64,000 nucleotides of DNA from Mesorhizobium sp. M7A.F.Ca.US.008.03.1.1 (GTDB lineage Bacteria > Pseudomonadota > Alphaproteobacteria > Rhizobiales > Rhizobiaceae). Both the position numbers and the translations under genes were made by a program. Below are positions 54,388 through 63,833 of the stretch, in pieces. The stretch lies in assembly GCF_003997495.1 (NCBI RefSeq), contig NZ_RZRU01000001.1, positions 310,001 to 374,000 of the forward strand, read 5' to 3'. The first letter of the stretch is position 1, and each line of letters begins with the position of its first letter. The notes under the pieces are model-generated. The model did not search any database and was not told where the DNA came from. It saw only the letters and a program-made list of their open reading frames with translations.

Positions 54388-54981
54388 ATGCCAGGCAAAA
54401 AGATACTGATGCTGACCGGTGAGTTCACCGAAGAATACGAAATCTTTGTCTATCAGCAGGCGATGGAAGCCGTCGGTCACACCATCCACGTGGTATGCCC
54501 AGACAAGAACGCCGGAGATCTGATCAAGACCTCGCTGCACGACTTCGAGGGCGACCAGACCTACACCGAAAAGCTCGGCCACTATGCGCTGATCAACAAG
54601 ACCTTCTCGGAAGCCGAGCGGCAGCTCGATCAATATCATGCCGTCTACTGCGCGGGCGGCCGCGGCCCGGAATACATCCGCACCGACAAGCGCGTGCAGG
54701 CGATCGTGCGCCATTTTCACGAGGCCAAGAAGCCGATCTTCACCATCTGCCACGGTGTGCAGATCCTGATCGCTGTCGACGGCGTGGTGCGTGGCAAGAA
54801 GGTCGCAGCACTCGGCGCCTGCGAGCCTGAGGTGACACTGGCGGGTGGCACCTATATCGACCTGTCGCCGACCGAGGCCTATGTGGACGGGACAATGGTT
54901 TCGGCCAAAGGCTGGACGGCACTTGCTGCGTTCATCCGCGAATGTCTGAAGGTGCTGGGAACGGAAATCCGCCACGCATAA
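54388..54981 (+). CDS. DJ-1/PfpI-family protein
   Basis: A 197 aa class I glutamine-amidotransferase-like protein. The nucleophilic elbow is TICHGVQ with the reactive Cys, and the preceding GGRGPEYIRTD fits the family. It is last of the GntR-ABC run, 75 nt after the binding protein. It may be a glyoxalase, deglycase or hydratase for the imported compound; the family does not tell which. Confidence 0.85.
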   Translation: MPGKKILMLTGEFTEEYEIFVYQQAMEAVGHTIHVVCPDKNAGDLIKTSLHDFEGDQTYTEKLGHYALINKTFSEAERQLDQYHAVYCAGGRGPEYIRTDKRVQAIVRHFHEAKKPIFTICHGVQILIAVDGVVRGKKVAALGACEPEVTLAGGTYIDLSPTEAYVDGTMVSAKGWTALAAFIRECLKVLGTEIRHA

Positions 54982-54987
54982 GCTTCT

Positions 54988-55023
54988 GGAACCGACGCAT
55001 TCGCCAAGGGATGCGTCGGTTCC
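54988..55023 (+). terminator. Strong hairpin after the PfpI gene
   Basis: Perfect 13-bp inverted repeat GGAACCGACGCAT / ATGCGTCGGTTCC with a 10-nt loop, starting 6 nt after the stop. Followed by only CTTC, so termination would be Rho-assisted or weak. Confidence 0.55.
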
Positions 55024-55398
55024 CTTCACAGCGCCTCCATATCCGTCAATTCCGTCGGGATCGCGGCTGCCGAGCGCAACGATATAGGCGAGATGCTCGA
55101 GGATTGCCGCCTGGTTGCGCCGCTTTTCGTCCTGCCCACGCAGTGAGGCGCTCCGGGCTTTGCTCGTTCAGATTTCAAGTTGCTGGCACCAGTCAACAGC
55201 TGCAACGGCGCGACGCCACCAGTAAATCGTGGTGCGTTTGAGTTCAGGCCCGCGCCAGTGAATCTGGCATCGCGGATAACCCAATAATGTCCTGGCGTCC
55301 GGGGTTGGTCATCGGCCTGACGAAAAGAACGACGTCCAGGAACGATTTCAGCCGGCTGTCGTTGCCTAACATTAGGCATCCCTTATGGAAGTTGCGAA
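55024..55398. other. Intergenic stretch of about 375 nt
   Basis: No convincing gene, repeat or operator. Several short open frames exist on both strands with no ribosome site or recognisable motif. Confidence 0.5.
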
Positions 55399-55626
55399 AT
55401 GCCGCTGTGTCAGAATCTATGCCCTCTTGAAATGACATTCAAATGTCCGCGTTGCGGATTGGCCCTGCTGAAACCCGGGCGCTGGTTCCAGGTTGCATCC
55501 AAATATCGCTGCGAGGGGTGTCACGGCGAAATCCGGATTACCTATCCCGACAAGATTGCACTATTCCAGAAGTATGCGGCTTCGCAGCGCGAGGGTCCAT
55601 CTCCGCCAAACATAGCTCAGTCCTGA
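55399..55626 (+). CDS. Small zinc-ribbon protein
   Basis: A 75 aa protein with two CxxC knuckles, CPRCG and CEGCHG, likely binding one zinc. GGAAG lies about 8 nt before ATG 55399; an internal ATG at 55432 (MTFKCPRCG) is an alternative. Such ribbons occur in nucleic-acid or protein interaction proteins; the role is unknown. Confidence 0.65.
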   Translation: MPLCQNLCPLEMTFKCPRCGLALLKPGRWFQVASKYRCEGCHGEIRITYPDKIALFQKYAASQREGPSPPNIAQS

Positions 55627-55795
55627 CCAAGTCATTCAGCGGCTAGGGCCACGGTCCTGCCAGGGGCGGTCTGAGCGCTGACTACCGGCATAGTGTTGCC
55701 TGTGGCATGGAACGAAATCCGTTCCTCGCGGTTGGGAGTTCATGCCTCCAGCTACACGCAATTGAACCGGCCATGCCCTGCAGTCAGGAGCAGTG

Positions 55796-56038
55796 ATGCA
55801 AACATACCTGGTAGAACAAATGGAGGGGGACGACGTGGTCGCGTCGAGTAATGTCAATGCGTCCAGCCCGTTCACGGCGGCGACTACGTCAACGGGACGC
55901 CAGGTTACCCTGCGGATATGGGAAAACAATTGGGTTCGTGTCACGGATGAGCTTGGAGGGGAAGTATTCGCATACTGCTTCGTTTTAGGCACTGGCGAAG
56001 CGGACGGCAGCGCACAGCCCGACACTTCGGCAAGGTAG
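55796..56038 (+). CDS. Small hypothetical protein
   Basis: An 80 aa protein with beta-rich centre (GRQVTLRIWENNWVRVTDEL) and AGGAG 5 nt before the ATG. No signal peptide or known domain. Could be an accessory gene to the following biosynthetic cluster, but there is no evidence for that. Confidence 0.55.
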   Translation: MQTYLVEQMEGDDVVASSNVNASSPFTAATTSTGRQVTLRIWENNWVRVTDELGGEVFAYCFVLGTGEADGSAQPDTSAR

Positions 56039-56179
56039 CACAGCCGAGCGAGCGCAGGCTGGCATGCTCAACTTCGAACGATTCAAGCGATCAAGACCGC
56101 TTCGCGCATCATCCGAATGATTGATGAAAAGATCATGCCGCGGGGCGATAAGCGGCAACAATCCTAGCGTGGGGCCCTT

Positions 56180-58915
56180 ATGTCTCTGGCGCATTTAGAA
56201 TCTTCTAGGGCGATTCAAACGGTGCAGGCTGACTACCAAGCGGTGGTCTCTTGTCGATGGTCAAAAGCTCCCGATCATGCTCTCGACCATGGCGGCCCTG
56301 TTCTACGTCTGCATCAACGGATGGGAACTGGCTTCGCCGACGTTCCTGTCTTTGATCACCTGAGGGAAATCGCCGGGCGTTATTCCGAAAAATTAGCCGC
56401 CAGCGACGGCACCAATCGACTGACCTATTCCGAGCTTTTTCGGGCGGTCGAGGCATTGGCCGGCTGGATTGAAGCCGTCGTTCCCGACGGAAATGCGGTT
56501 GGAATACTTCAGGCCAACTCGGTCTGGTACACCGTTGCGATGCTGGCCAGCATGGCATCTGGTCGACCGTCAGTGCCGCTTAACGTGCGAGATCCGGACT
56601 CGCGCATCAACGAAATCGTCGCCGATGCGAGGCTCTCCGCCATAATTGGCGACAAAGGCATCCACGGCCTTGATCTGCCCCAGCACGTTGCCCGGATCGA
56701 GATGGCGCAATCGTTGCAGGCAACGCCTCGTCCAGCCGCACACCGTATCGTTTCTGTCGATGCACCGGCAATCGTGCTTTATACCTCCGGCAGCACGGGC
56801 CGCCCCAAGGGGATTGTCAACAGCCAGCGGAACTTGCTGTGCCGAGTGCAGCAATATGTCGACGCGTGCCACATCAATGCACAGGATGTTTTCCTGCCCC
56901 TGACCGGCCCGGCAACCATCGCCGGTTGTCGGGAAATCCTTGCCGCTCTTCTCACGGGTGCCACGTTGCAGCTTGTGGAGGTCGAAGCCGTTGGCCTGCG
57001 CGCGGTTCGCGGCCGCATGCAATCGGAAGGCGTGACGATCACCTATCTGGTGCCGGCATTGCTTCGCGCTCTCCTGGCGGATGAGCCCGCGGACGCCTTT
57101 GGTTCGCTCAGGGTCGCCCGAATTGGAGGCGAGAAGGTATCTTCGGCCGACATCCGCCTCGTGCGCAAGGCTGTCCCGCCAAATTGCTTGGTGCAGATCG
57201 GCTATTCATCGACGGAAACGACTGGATCGCAGTGGTTCTTGCCGCACGATTGGCCGGAATTCGATTCTTCAGCTCCCGTCGGTTGGCTGCTTCCGGGAAT
57301 CAGCTTCGCAGTGGTCGATGAAGAGGGTTATCCGGTTCAGCCTGGCAAGATCGGAGAACTGTTGATCAGAAGCCCGTATGTCGCGCTCGGATATTGGGAA
57401 AACGGGGCAGTTGTTCCGTTTGAAGCAGATCCCGACGACCAGACGCTTCGCGTCTTTGCGACGGGCGATCTTGTGCAAATTGGGAGTGATGGCCTGTTGC
57501 GGATCATCGGTCGCAAAGGGCGCCAGATAAAGGTCAATGGACGGCGCGTTGAGCCGGCCGAACTCGAACGGGTTCTGCGTGGCGCGCCGTCGGTGAAGGA
57601 TGCCGTGGTTATCGTCACCGCAGCCAATGAACTGGTTGCGTTCGCCGTACCGCACGGCGGGGGGGGAGCCAGTTTTTGCGACGAGCTGCGCCAACTTGCC
57701 AGGACAAAATTGCCGCCGGCGCTTTGCCCGCTGCGGCTCCATGCAAGCGCCGAGATACCGCGACTGGCCAGCGGAAAGATCGATATGGCAATGCTGGCTG
57801 CAATCGACCTTTCGGTTCGGGAGACAGCGCCTCCAACGCAAATCCCCCATGCGGGAAATGAAGTTCCTGCTCATCAGATCGTACGGCGTGCCTGGACCAA
57901 GGTCCTCAAGACGCGGGTCGCCCTGGGCTGCTGGGACGAAGCGGGCGGAGATTCGCTGAAGCTGCTGCATTGCGTCATGGAAATCGAAAGCGCGATCGGG
58001 CAGGAGCTCGGATTGGAAGCCTTCACGGTTGGAATGAGCTTCGATGAGATGGTTGCAGCGGTCATTTCCGCTCAAGGGGGCGGCGAGCATTCGCCCGCTT
58101 GGAAACACGAGCCTCCGCTGCTTTTCCTTTTCCCCGGATCGGTCGGCTATGGTCCGAGCCTTGCTTCGTTCGCATCAGCAATAAGCAAGGTCGCCAGGGT
58201 GTCTCCCATCAGATATCCGGCCCTGGGCATGATCCTGCAAGGTCAGAACACTGTCTCCGCAATGGTCGAAGCTGCAATCGATCATATCAACCGCGTGCAG
58301 CCGACCGGCTGTGTTCGCCTGCTTGGTCATTCGCTCGGAGGAGCGGTCGCTTTTGAGGTTGCCGCGCGTCTGCTTGATCAAGGGCGGGCGGTAGCGTTCA
58401 CGGGCATTCTGGATACCAGCCTGGTTGGCGAGCGCAGCAAGCGTTGGGAGACCATTACCCGGACATTTCACCGGATTCGAACCAATCGTATATCGGCTAG
58501 TCGGGTGGCGTGCCGCGCGCTTGCCAAGGTCGCGGTCAAAATGCACTGCGAATTCCGGCTTGCCAGCTTCCTCGACCGCCATGCCGAGGGTCAGTTCAAC
58601 CCGACGAGCTTCAGAACCAAACTGGAATTGCAGGAAGTTCTGCGGGCGCGCGCCTTCTTCCAATGGCTGACAGAACCCAGGCCGATACTGCCGATCACCG
58701 GCACCTTGTTCCGTTGCGCGCGGCCCGGAATGCCGCTTGCACTTGGGTGGGATCGGGCATTCGTCCATCTGGACGTCATTCCGATCGCCGGCACCCACAT
58801 CGACATGGTCGTGGAGCCTCATTTGACCGTCAATCGCCCGCTCATCGAAAACGCTGTGACCGAGACCTACTCTTCAAGCGAGTCACGCAAACAGGAGGCA
58901 GTGTCATCGACCTGA
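56180..58915 (+). CDS. One-module nonribosomal-peptide-synthetase-like protein (A-T-TE)
   Basis: A 911 aa protein without a condensation domain. The adenylation domain (about 60-550) has LYTSGSTGRPKGIV, YSSTETTG, GDLVQIG, GRKGRQIKVNGRRVEPAE and the catalytic Lys in RLASGKID. The carrier domain has S592 in AGGDSLKLL for phosphopantetheine. The thioesterase (about 640-890) has S718 in GHSLGG and H873 in AGTHIDMV. It should activate one acid or amino acid, load it and release or transfer it. It starts the 56-64 kb cluster. The selected substrate is not readable with confidence. Confidence 0.85.
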   Translation: MSLAHLESSRAIQTVQADYQAVVSCRWSKAPDHALDHGGPVLRLHQRMGTGFADVPVFDHLREIAGRYSEKLAASDGTNRLTYSELFRAVEALAGWIEAVVPDGNAVGILQANSVWYTVAMLASMASGRPSVPLNVRDPDSRINEIVADARLSAIIGDKGIHGLDLPQHVARIEMAQSLQATPRPAAHRIVSVDAPAIVLYTSGSTGRPKGIVNSQRNLLCRVQQYVDACHINAQDVFLPLTGPATIAGCREILAALLTGATLQLVEVEAVGLRAVRGRMQSEGVTITYLVPALLRALLADEPADAFGSLRVARIGGEKVSSADIRLVRKAVPPNCLVQIGYSSTETTGSQWFLPHDWPEFDSSAPVGWLLPGISFAVVDEEGYPVQPGKIGELLIRSPYVALGYWENGAVVPFEADPDDQTLRVFATGDLVQIGSDGLLRIIGRKGRQIKVNGRRVEPAELERVLRGAPSVKDAVVIVTAANELVAFAVPHGGGGASFCDELRQLARTKLPPALCPLRLHASAEIPRLASGKIDMAMLAAIDLSVRETAPPTQIPHAGNEVPAHQIVRRAWTKVLKTRVALGCWDEAGGDSLKLLHCVMEIESAIGQELGLEAFTVGMSFDEMVAAVISAQGGGEHSPAWKHEPPLLFLFPGSVGYGPSLASFASAISKVARVSPIRYPALGMILQGQNTVSAMVEAAIDHINRVQPTGCVRLLGHSLGGAVAFEVAARLLDQGRAVAFTGILDTSLVGERSKRWETITRTFHRIRTNRISASRVACRALAKVAVKMHCEFRLASFLDRHAEGQFNPTSFRTKLELQEVLRARAFFQWLTEPRPILPITGTLFRCARPGMPLALGWDRAFVHLDVIPIAGTHIDMVVEPHLTVNRPLIENAVTETYSSSESRKQEAVSST

Positions 58916-59895
58916 TCGGCGAATTCAGCAGCGACGTGCTGGCGCTCGATGCCCGGCTGGAGATCGATCGCATCGTCGAGACCTTGCGCGAACAGGTTCT
59001 CGGCATACAACGGCGTCGCGGAGTGGTCGTCGGGCTCTCCGGAGGCATCGACAGTTCGGTCGTCGCAACGCTGTGCGCACGGGCGTTCGGCAGGGACAAG
59101 GTACTGGGCCTGTTCATGCCGGAGCGCGATTCGTCCGGCGACTCGTTGAGGCTTGGCCGCAGCGTCGCTGGGCAACTTCGCATCGACACAATCCTTGAAG
59201 ATATCCAGCCGGCGCTCGAGGGCATCGGCGCCTACGTCCGACAGATGGAGGCCATCCGAACTGCCGTCCCTGGATATGGCGAAGGCTGGAAATGCAAGCT
59301 GGTCATGGCATCGGTGCTGGAGAGCAGCGGCCTCAATATCACGCGCCTTACGGTCGAGGATCCGGACGGAAAGATCGACACCGTGCGTCTGTCGCCGGCG
59401 GCTTACCTGCAGATCGTCGCTGCAACCAACTACAAGCAGCGGGTTCGCAAGATGACTGAATACTATCATGCGGACCGCCTCAACTATGCAGTGGCAGGCA
59501 CGCCAAACCGGCTCGAATATGACCAGGGCTTCTTCGTCAAGCAGGGCGACGGCGTCGCCGACGTGATGCCTATCGTCCATCTCTACAAGACCCAGGTTTA
59601 CCAACTGGCGGAATATCTCGGTATTGACAAGGAGGTCCGAACAAGGCCGCCGACCACGGACACGTTTTCCATGGCGCAAACCCAGGAGGAGTTCTACTTC
59701 GCCTTGCCCTATCAGCTGATGGATTTGTGCCTCTACGGAATGAATCACGGAATTTCGGCCGGCGTGGTTGCCGCCGCCGCTGGCCTCACGGCCGGGCAAG
59801 TCGAGAAGGTCTATAAGGATATCGTCAGCAAACGCCGCGCTGCCCGCTACCTTCATGCACGGCCGCAGCTGTCCGCCGCGATGGACAGGGATTGA
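58906..59895 (+). CDS. NAD synthetase-like ATP-pyrophosphatase amide ligase
   Basis: About 330 aa, NadE-type. The PP-loop is GLSGGIDSS, with GLFMPERDSS, YKQRVRKM and EYDQGFFVKQGDG later. It lacks a glutaminase domain, so ammonia may come from the next protein. The start is uncertain: AGGAGG (58893-58898) points to an ATC at 58906, with CTG at 58912 and GTG at 58936 as options; no ATG fits. It overlaps the upstream stop. As it lies in a biosynthetic cluster it may amidate a carrier-linked acid rather than make NAD (inference). Confidence 0.75.
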   Translation: MDLIGEFSSDVLALDARLEIDRIVETLREQVLGIQRRRGVVVGLSGGIDSSVVATLCARAFGRDKVLGLFMPERDSSGDSLRLGRSVAGQLRIDTILEDIQPALEGIGAYVRQMEAIRTAVPGYGEGWKCKLVMASVLESSGLNITRLTVEDPDGKIDTVRLSPAAYLQIVAATNYKQRVRKMTEYYHADRLNYAVAGTPNRLEYDQGFFVKQGDGVADVMPIVHLYKTQVYQLAEYLGIDKEVRTRPPTTDTFSMAQTQEEFYFALPYQLMDLCLYGMNHGISAGVVAAAAGLTAGQVEKVYKDIVSKRRAARYLHARPQLSAAMDRD

Positions 59896-59898
59896 CCC

Positions 59899-61920
59899 AT
59901 GTGCGGCATCGCCGGAATTGTGGCGCTGAACGCTGCTGCGGAGCCTCCGTCACGAGCCGCGCTTCTACGAATGGCAGCAGCACTCTCCCATCGAGGCCCG
60001 GACGAGAGCGGCCTTTACCGCGACAGGCGGGCGGGGCTGGCGCATACCCGTCTGTCGGTCATCGATCTCTCGACCGGACAGCAGCCCCTCGCCGACACAG
60101 GCGATACCACCTGGATCGTGTTCAACGGCGAGATCTTCAACTACGTCGAGCTGCGTGAACAACTCATGGCCCTGGGACATTGTTTCCGCACCCGCAGCGA
60201 TACGGAGGTCGTCGTGCACGCCTACCGCGCCTGGGGCGTGGCTGCGTTCGAGCGGCTGAACGGGCAGTGGGCACTCGCCATCTGGGACTCGCTGACAGGC
60301 CGCCTCGTCCTGTCGCGCGACCGGTTCGGCATCTGCCCGCTGCATTTGTGCGAACACGCTGGCCGCCTTCACTTCGCCAGCGAAGTGAAGGCCATTTTCG
60401 CAGCCGACCCCGCGATACCGCGGGCCTTCGATCCGGCGGGCGTCGACCAGACTTTCACGCTCTGGACGGTCGTGCCGCCGCAAGGCGTATTTCAGGGAGT
60501 AAAGGAACTTACCCCCGGCCATGTACGCATCTACGACAATGGCAGCGTTCGTGAGCACGCTTTCTGGAAACCTCGCTATCCCGAGATCGCGGACCCGGCT
60601 CACGGCACCTTCACGGGCTCACTGGACGATGCGGTGGACGAAGTGCGCAGCGCCTTGCAGGCCGCGACGGCGCTTAGAATGGTGAAGGCGGATGTGCCGG
60701 TCGGCTGCTACCTTTCCGGCGGGCTCGACAGCTCACTTGTCGCCATGCTCGGGAAGCGCTTCGCCGGCGCGCCGTTCCAGACCTTCTCGTTGCGTTTTGC
60801 TGACGCCGAATATGATGAAACCCGTTATCAGCGGCTGGTTGCCGGTGCGAGCGGCGGCGAACACCACGAGGTGATGGTTTCGCGCGGTGACATCGCCGAC
60901 ATCTTCCCAGATGTGATCCGTCACGCCGAGCGTCCAATTCTCAGGACTGCGCCGGCGCCGTTGTTCCTTCTCTCGAGACTGGTGCGCGAACATGGCATCA
61001 AGGTCGTGCTGACCGGCGAAGGAGCCGACGAGATGTTCGCCGGCTACGACCTGTTCCGTGAAGGTAAGGTCCGCCGCTTCTGGGGACGGCAGCCCACATC
61101 CGCCCGCCGCGCGCGACTGCTGGAACGCCTCTACCCTTATCTGAGCCGCTCGCCGGTCAAGCAGCAGGCGATGGCGCGCCAGTTCTTCGGACACGGTATC
61201 CATGCATTTGGCGCGCCCGGCTTCGCGCATGACACCCGCTGGCGCACCACCAGCGCCATCAAACGGCTGTTCTCGGCCGACATGCACGCCGAAGCGGCGC
61301 GCCACAACGTGGTGGCGGACCTGCTCGGTCGCCTGCCCGAAGAGTTCCAACGATGGGGTTCTCTCGCGCAAGACCAGTACCTTGAGATCAGGACGCTGAT
61401 GTCGGGCTACCTGCTTTCCTCGCAAGGAGACAGGATGCTGATGGCCCACTCCGTCGAGGGGCGCTTCCCGTTCCTGGACGACAAGCTCGTGGCCTTGGCG
61501 AATTCGCTTCCGGCCGACTACAAGCTGCGCATTCTGGATGAGAAACACGTGCTGAAGCGTGTGGCGAAGTCAATCGTGCCCGCGGAAGTCGTGGCACGCA
61601 AGAAGCAACCCTACCGGGCGCCCAACGCACTTTGCTTCACGGGCGATGGCGCACCCGCCTATGTCCGCGAAGCACTCTCGGAGACTGCCCTGCGCGCGGC
61701 GAATGTCTTTGATCCGAACTCGGTCGCGCGCCTGCTGGGCAAATGCGCTGCCAAGACCGGCGATGGGGATCTGTCCAACTCGGACAACATGGCGTTGGTT
61801 GGCGTGCTGTCGACGCAGCTCCTCCATCAGCAGTTTGTCGCAAGCCGTCCATCGAGCGGGCGTGCGATCGACCTCAGGACAGATATCGATCACCTGCACA
61901 GGGAAGAGGTGCTGGTATGA
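59899..61920 (+). CDS. Asparagine synthetase-like glutamine amidotransferase
   Basis: A 673 aa AsnB-family protein. N-terminal Ntn glutaminase with catalytic Cys2 (MCGIAGIV), RLSVIDLSTG and NGEIFNY. The C-terminal synthetase has the PP-loop SGGLDSS and LTGEGADEMFAGYD. Intact residues predict a glutamine-dependent amide-forming enzyme. Similar AsnB paralogues occur with acyl-AMP ligases and acyl carriers in polysaccharide/exosortase and natural-product clusters. It overlaps the ligase gene by ATGA. Confidence 0.87.
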   Translation: MCGIAGIVALNAAAEPPSRAALLRMAAALSHRGPDESGLYRDRRAGLAHTRLSVIDLSTGQQPLADTGDTTWIVFNGEIFNYVELREQLMALGHCFRTRSDTEVVVHAYRAWGVAAFERLNGQWALAIWDSLTGRLVLSRDRFGICPLHLCEHAGRLHFASEVKAIFAADPAIPRAFDPAGVDQTFTLWTVVPPQGVFQGVKELTPGHVRIYDNGSVREHAFWKPRYPEIADPAHGTFTGSLDDAVDEVRSALQAATALRMVKADVPVGCYLSGGLDSSLVAMLGKRFAGAPFQTFSLRFADAEYDETRYQRLVAGASGGEHHEVMVSRGDIADIFPDVIRHAERPILRTAPAPLFLLSRLVREHGIKVVLTGEGADEMFAGYDLFREGKVRRFWGRQPTSARRARLLERLYPYLSRSPVKQQAMARQFFGHGIHAFGAPGFAHDTRWRTTSAIKRLFSADMHAEAARHNVVADLLGRLPEEFQRWGSLAQDQYLEIRTLMSGYLLSSQGDRMLMAHSVEGRFPFLDDKLVALANSLPADYKLRILDEKHVLKRVAKSIVPAEVVARKKQPYRAPNALCFTGDGAPAYVREALSETALRAANVFDPNSVARLLGKCAAKTGDGDLSNSDNMALVGVLSTQLLHQQFVASRPSSGRAIDLRTDIDHLHREEVLV

Positions 61921-63470
61921 TGCATGGCGCCGTACCTCTGCTGGACGATTACCTCAGCCATTCGGCCGGCCGGCTCGGCGACAAGATGGCTCTGGTGTGC
62001 GGCGAACACCGGCTCACCTATGACGAGCTCGAGACACGTTCCAGCGCGGTCGCCTATCATCTTGTCGCGTCCGGAGTCACCCCCGGTGACCGCGTCATGA
62101 TCTTTGCAGACAACACCGTCGAGACCGTGGTCAGCTTCTGGGCGGTTCTCAAGGCGAGCGCCGTTGTATGCGTCGTCAATCCGCTCACCAAGAGCGACAA
62201 GCTGGGGTATTTGCTCAACGATTGCCTTCCGGCAGCATTGATCACCGACAAACATTTGCAGCTGATCTTTACTGAGCCGGCGCGTAACTGTCCGTCGCTG
62301 CGGCGGCTCATCGTCTCCGGTCCGGTGGACGACGCCGAGCTTCGGGGATTGCCGCATGCCGTGCGCTGGGATGAGGCGGCTGCCGGCCACGGCAAAGGGC
62401 CGGCCCGCCGCCGCATCGATATCGATCTCGCAGCCATCATCTACACGTCGGGCTCGACCGGCGAACCCAAAGGCGTGATGCTGACGCACAGGAACATGAT
62501 GACAGCATGCACGTCGATTGCCTCGTACCTTGAACTTGGCGAAGACGACGTGATCCTCAATGTCTTGCCCCTGGCTTTCGATTACGGCCTCTATCAGATG
62601 ATAATGGCATTCCGTGCCGGGGCGCGGTTGGTCCTCGAGCGCTCGTTTGCCTTCCCCGCACAGATACTTGCGATCATTGAAAGGGAGAGAGTTACAGGCT
62701 TCCCCGGCGTGCCAACCATCTTTGCCGCGCTGTCGGATCTCAAGACGCTGAAGGCAAATGATTTTGCAAGCATAAGGTATGTCACCAACACGGCCGCGGC
62801 CCTGCCGCTCAAACACATTCGCCTGCTCCAGGAGCTGTTTGCCGACGCCCGCATCTATTCGATGTACGGCCTGACCGAATGCAAACGCTGCACCTATCTT
62901 CCGCCGGACGATCTTGTTCGAAAACCCTTGAGCGTGGGGATCGCCATCCCGAACACCGAAATGTGGATTGTCGATGAGGATGACCGAAAGGTCGGTCCCA
63001 ATGTCGTCGGCCAGCTGGTCATTCGCGGGGCAACAGTCATGAAGGGCTACTGGGGTAAGCCGGAGGCCACCGCGAGGAAGCTCAAGCCTGGCCCTTTGCC
63101 CGGCGAGCAGGTTCTGTACACCGGCGACTACTGCCGAATGGACGAGGAAGGGTACCTCTATTTTGTCGGCCGCAGCGATGAGATCATAAAATCGCGGGGA
63201 GAAAAGGTGGCGCCTAAGGAGGTCGAAAATGTGCTGATGGAAATCCCGGGAGTACGGGAAGCCGCGGTTGTCGGAGTTCCCGACGACCTGCTGGGGCAAG
63301 CAGTGAAAGCGTTTGTCGTCATGGAGCAAGGAACGATCATGGGCGAAAAGCAACTGCGGATGGAATGTCAGAAGCGGTTGGAGAACTTCATGATTCCGAA
63401 GTCCATCCAAATTGTGTCCAGTCTACCGATGACGGACACGGGCAAGCTCAAGAAAATAGCGCTGTCGTAA
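61917..63470 (+). CDS. Acyl-AMP ligase (acyl-CoA/ACP synthetase family)
   Basis: A 517 aa ANL-superfamily enzyme. Core motifs are IIYTSGSTGEPKGVML (ATP loop), MYGLTECKRC, YTGDYCRMDEEGYLYFVGR and the late Lys region MTDTGKLKK. It probably adenylates a carboxylic acid and loads the acyl carrier encoded next. Start ATG at 61917 (or the adjacent ATG at 61920), inside the AsnB stop overlap. Confidence 0.87.
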   Translation: MMHGAVPLLDDYLSHSAGRLGDKMALVCGEHRLTYDELETRSSAVAYHLVASGVTPGDRVMIFADNTVETVVSFWAVLKASAVVCVVNPLTKSDKLGYLLNDCLPAALITDKHLQLIFTEPARNCPSLRRLIVSGPVDDAELRGLPHAVRWDEAAAGHGKGPARRRIDIDLAAIIYTSGSTGEPKGVMLTHRNMMTACTSIASYLELGEDDVILNVLPLAFDYGLYQMIMAFRAGARLVLERSFAFPAQILAIIERERVTGFPGVPTIFAALSDLKTLKANDFASIRYVTNTAAALPLKHIRLLQELFADARIYSMYGLTECKRCTYLPPDDLVRKPLSVGIAIPNTEMWIVDEDDRKVGPNVVGQLVIRGATVMKGYWGKPEATARKLKPGPLPGEQVLYTGDYCRMDEEGYLYFVGRSDEIIKSRGEKVAPKEVENVLMEIPGVREAAVVGVPDDLLGQAVKAFVVMEQGTIMGEKQLRMECQKRLENFMIPKSIQIVSSLPMTDTGKLKKIALS

Positions 63471-63509
63471 AGCGATTCACGGAAATTATTTGGATCGGAG
63501 GCCAATTCA

Positions 63510-63776
63510 ATGCTGAGCACGAACAACAGAATTGACACCTACAGCGATCAAATCCGCGCCTTTCTGGCGTCAAACTTCTACGTAGCCGACCCGCGTGCGC
63601 TGGAAATTGAAACGTCGTTGCTCGACCAGGGCATCATAGACTCGACTGGAGTGCTTGAAGTTATCGGCTTCGTCGAGGAGACATTCGGCATCACCGTCGA
63701 GGACAGTGAACTTCTGCCTGAGAATTTCGATTCCATCCAGGGAATTGCACGTTACGTACTCAGCAAGGAAAACTGA
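63510..63776 (+). CDS. Acyl carrier protein
   Basis: An 88 aa free-standing carrier protein with the phosphopantetheine serine in the D-S-T motif (GIIDSTGVLEVIG) and the helical, acidic pattern of ACPs. GGAGG lies 8 nt before the ATG. Follows the acyl-AMP ligase, its likely loading partner. Confidence 0.87.
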   Translation: MLSTNNRIDTYSDQIRAFLASNFYVADPRALEIETSLLDQGIIDSTGVLEVIGFVEETFGITVEDSELLPENFDSIQGIARYVLSKEN

Positions 63777-63833
63777 TCGCCGGGCTAAGGTTTAAGGGCG
63801 TCTTCCCCACCGAGCGCGCACCCATGGCGCAAC

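Noticed and set aside
61890..63410. 506 aa minus-strand open frame opposite the acyl-AMP ligase
   Set aside because: Shadow frame without motifs; the ligase motifs are intact on the plus strand.
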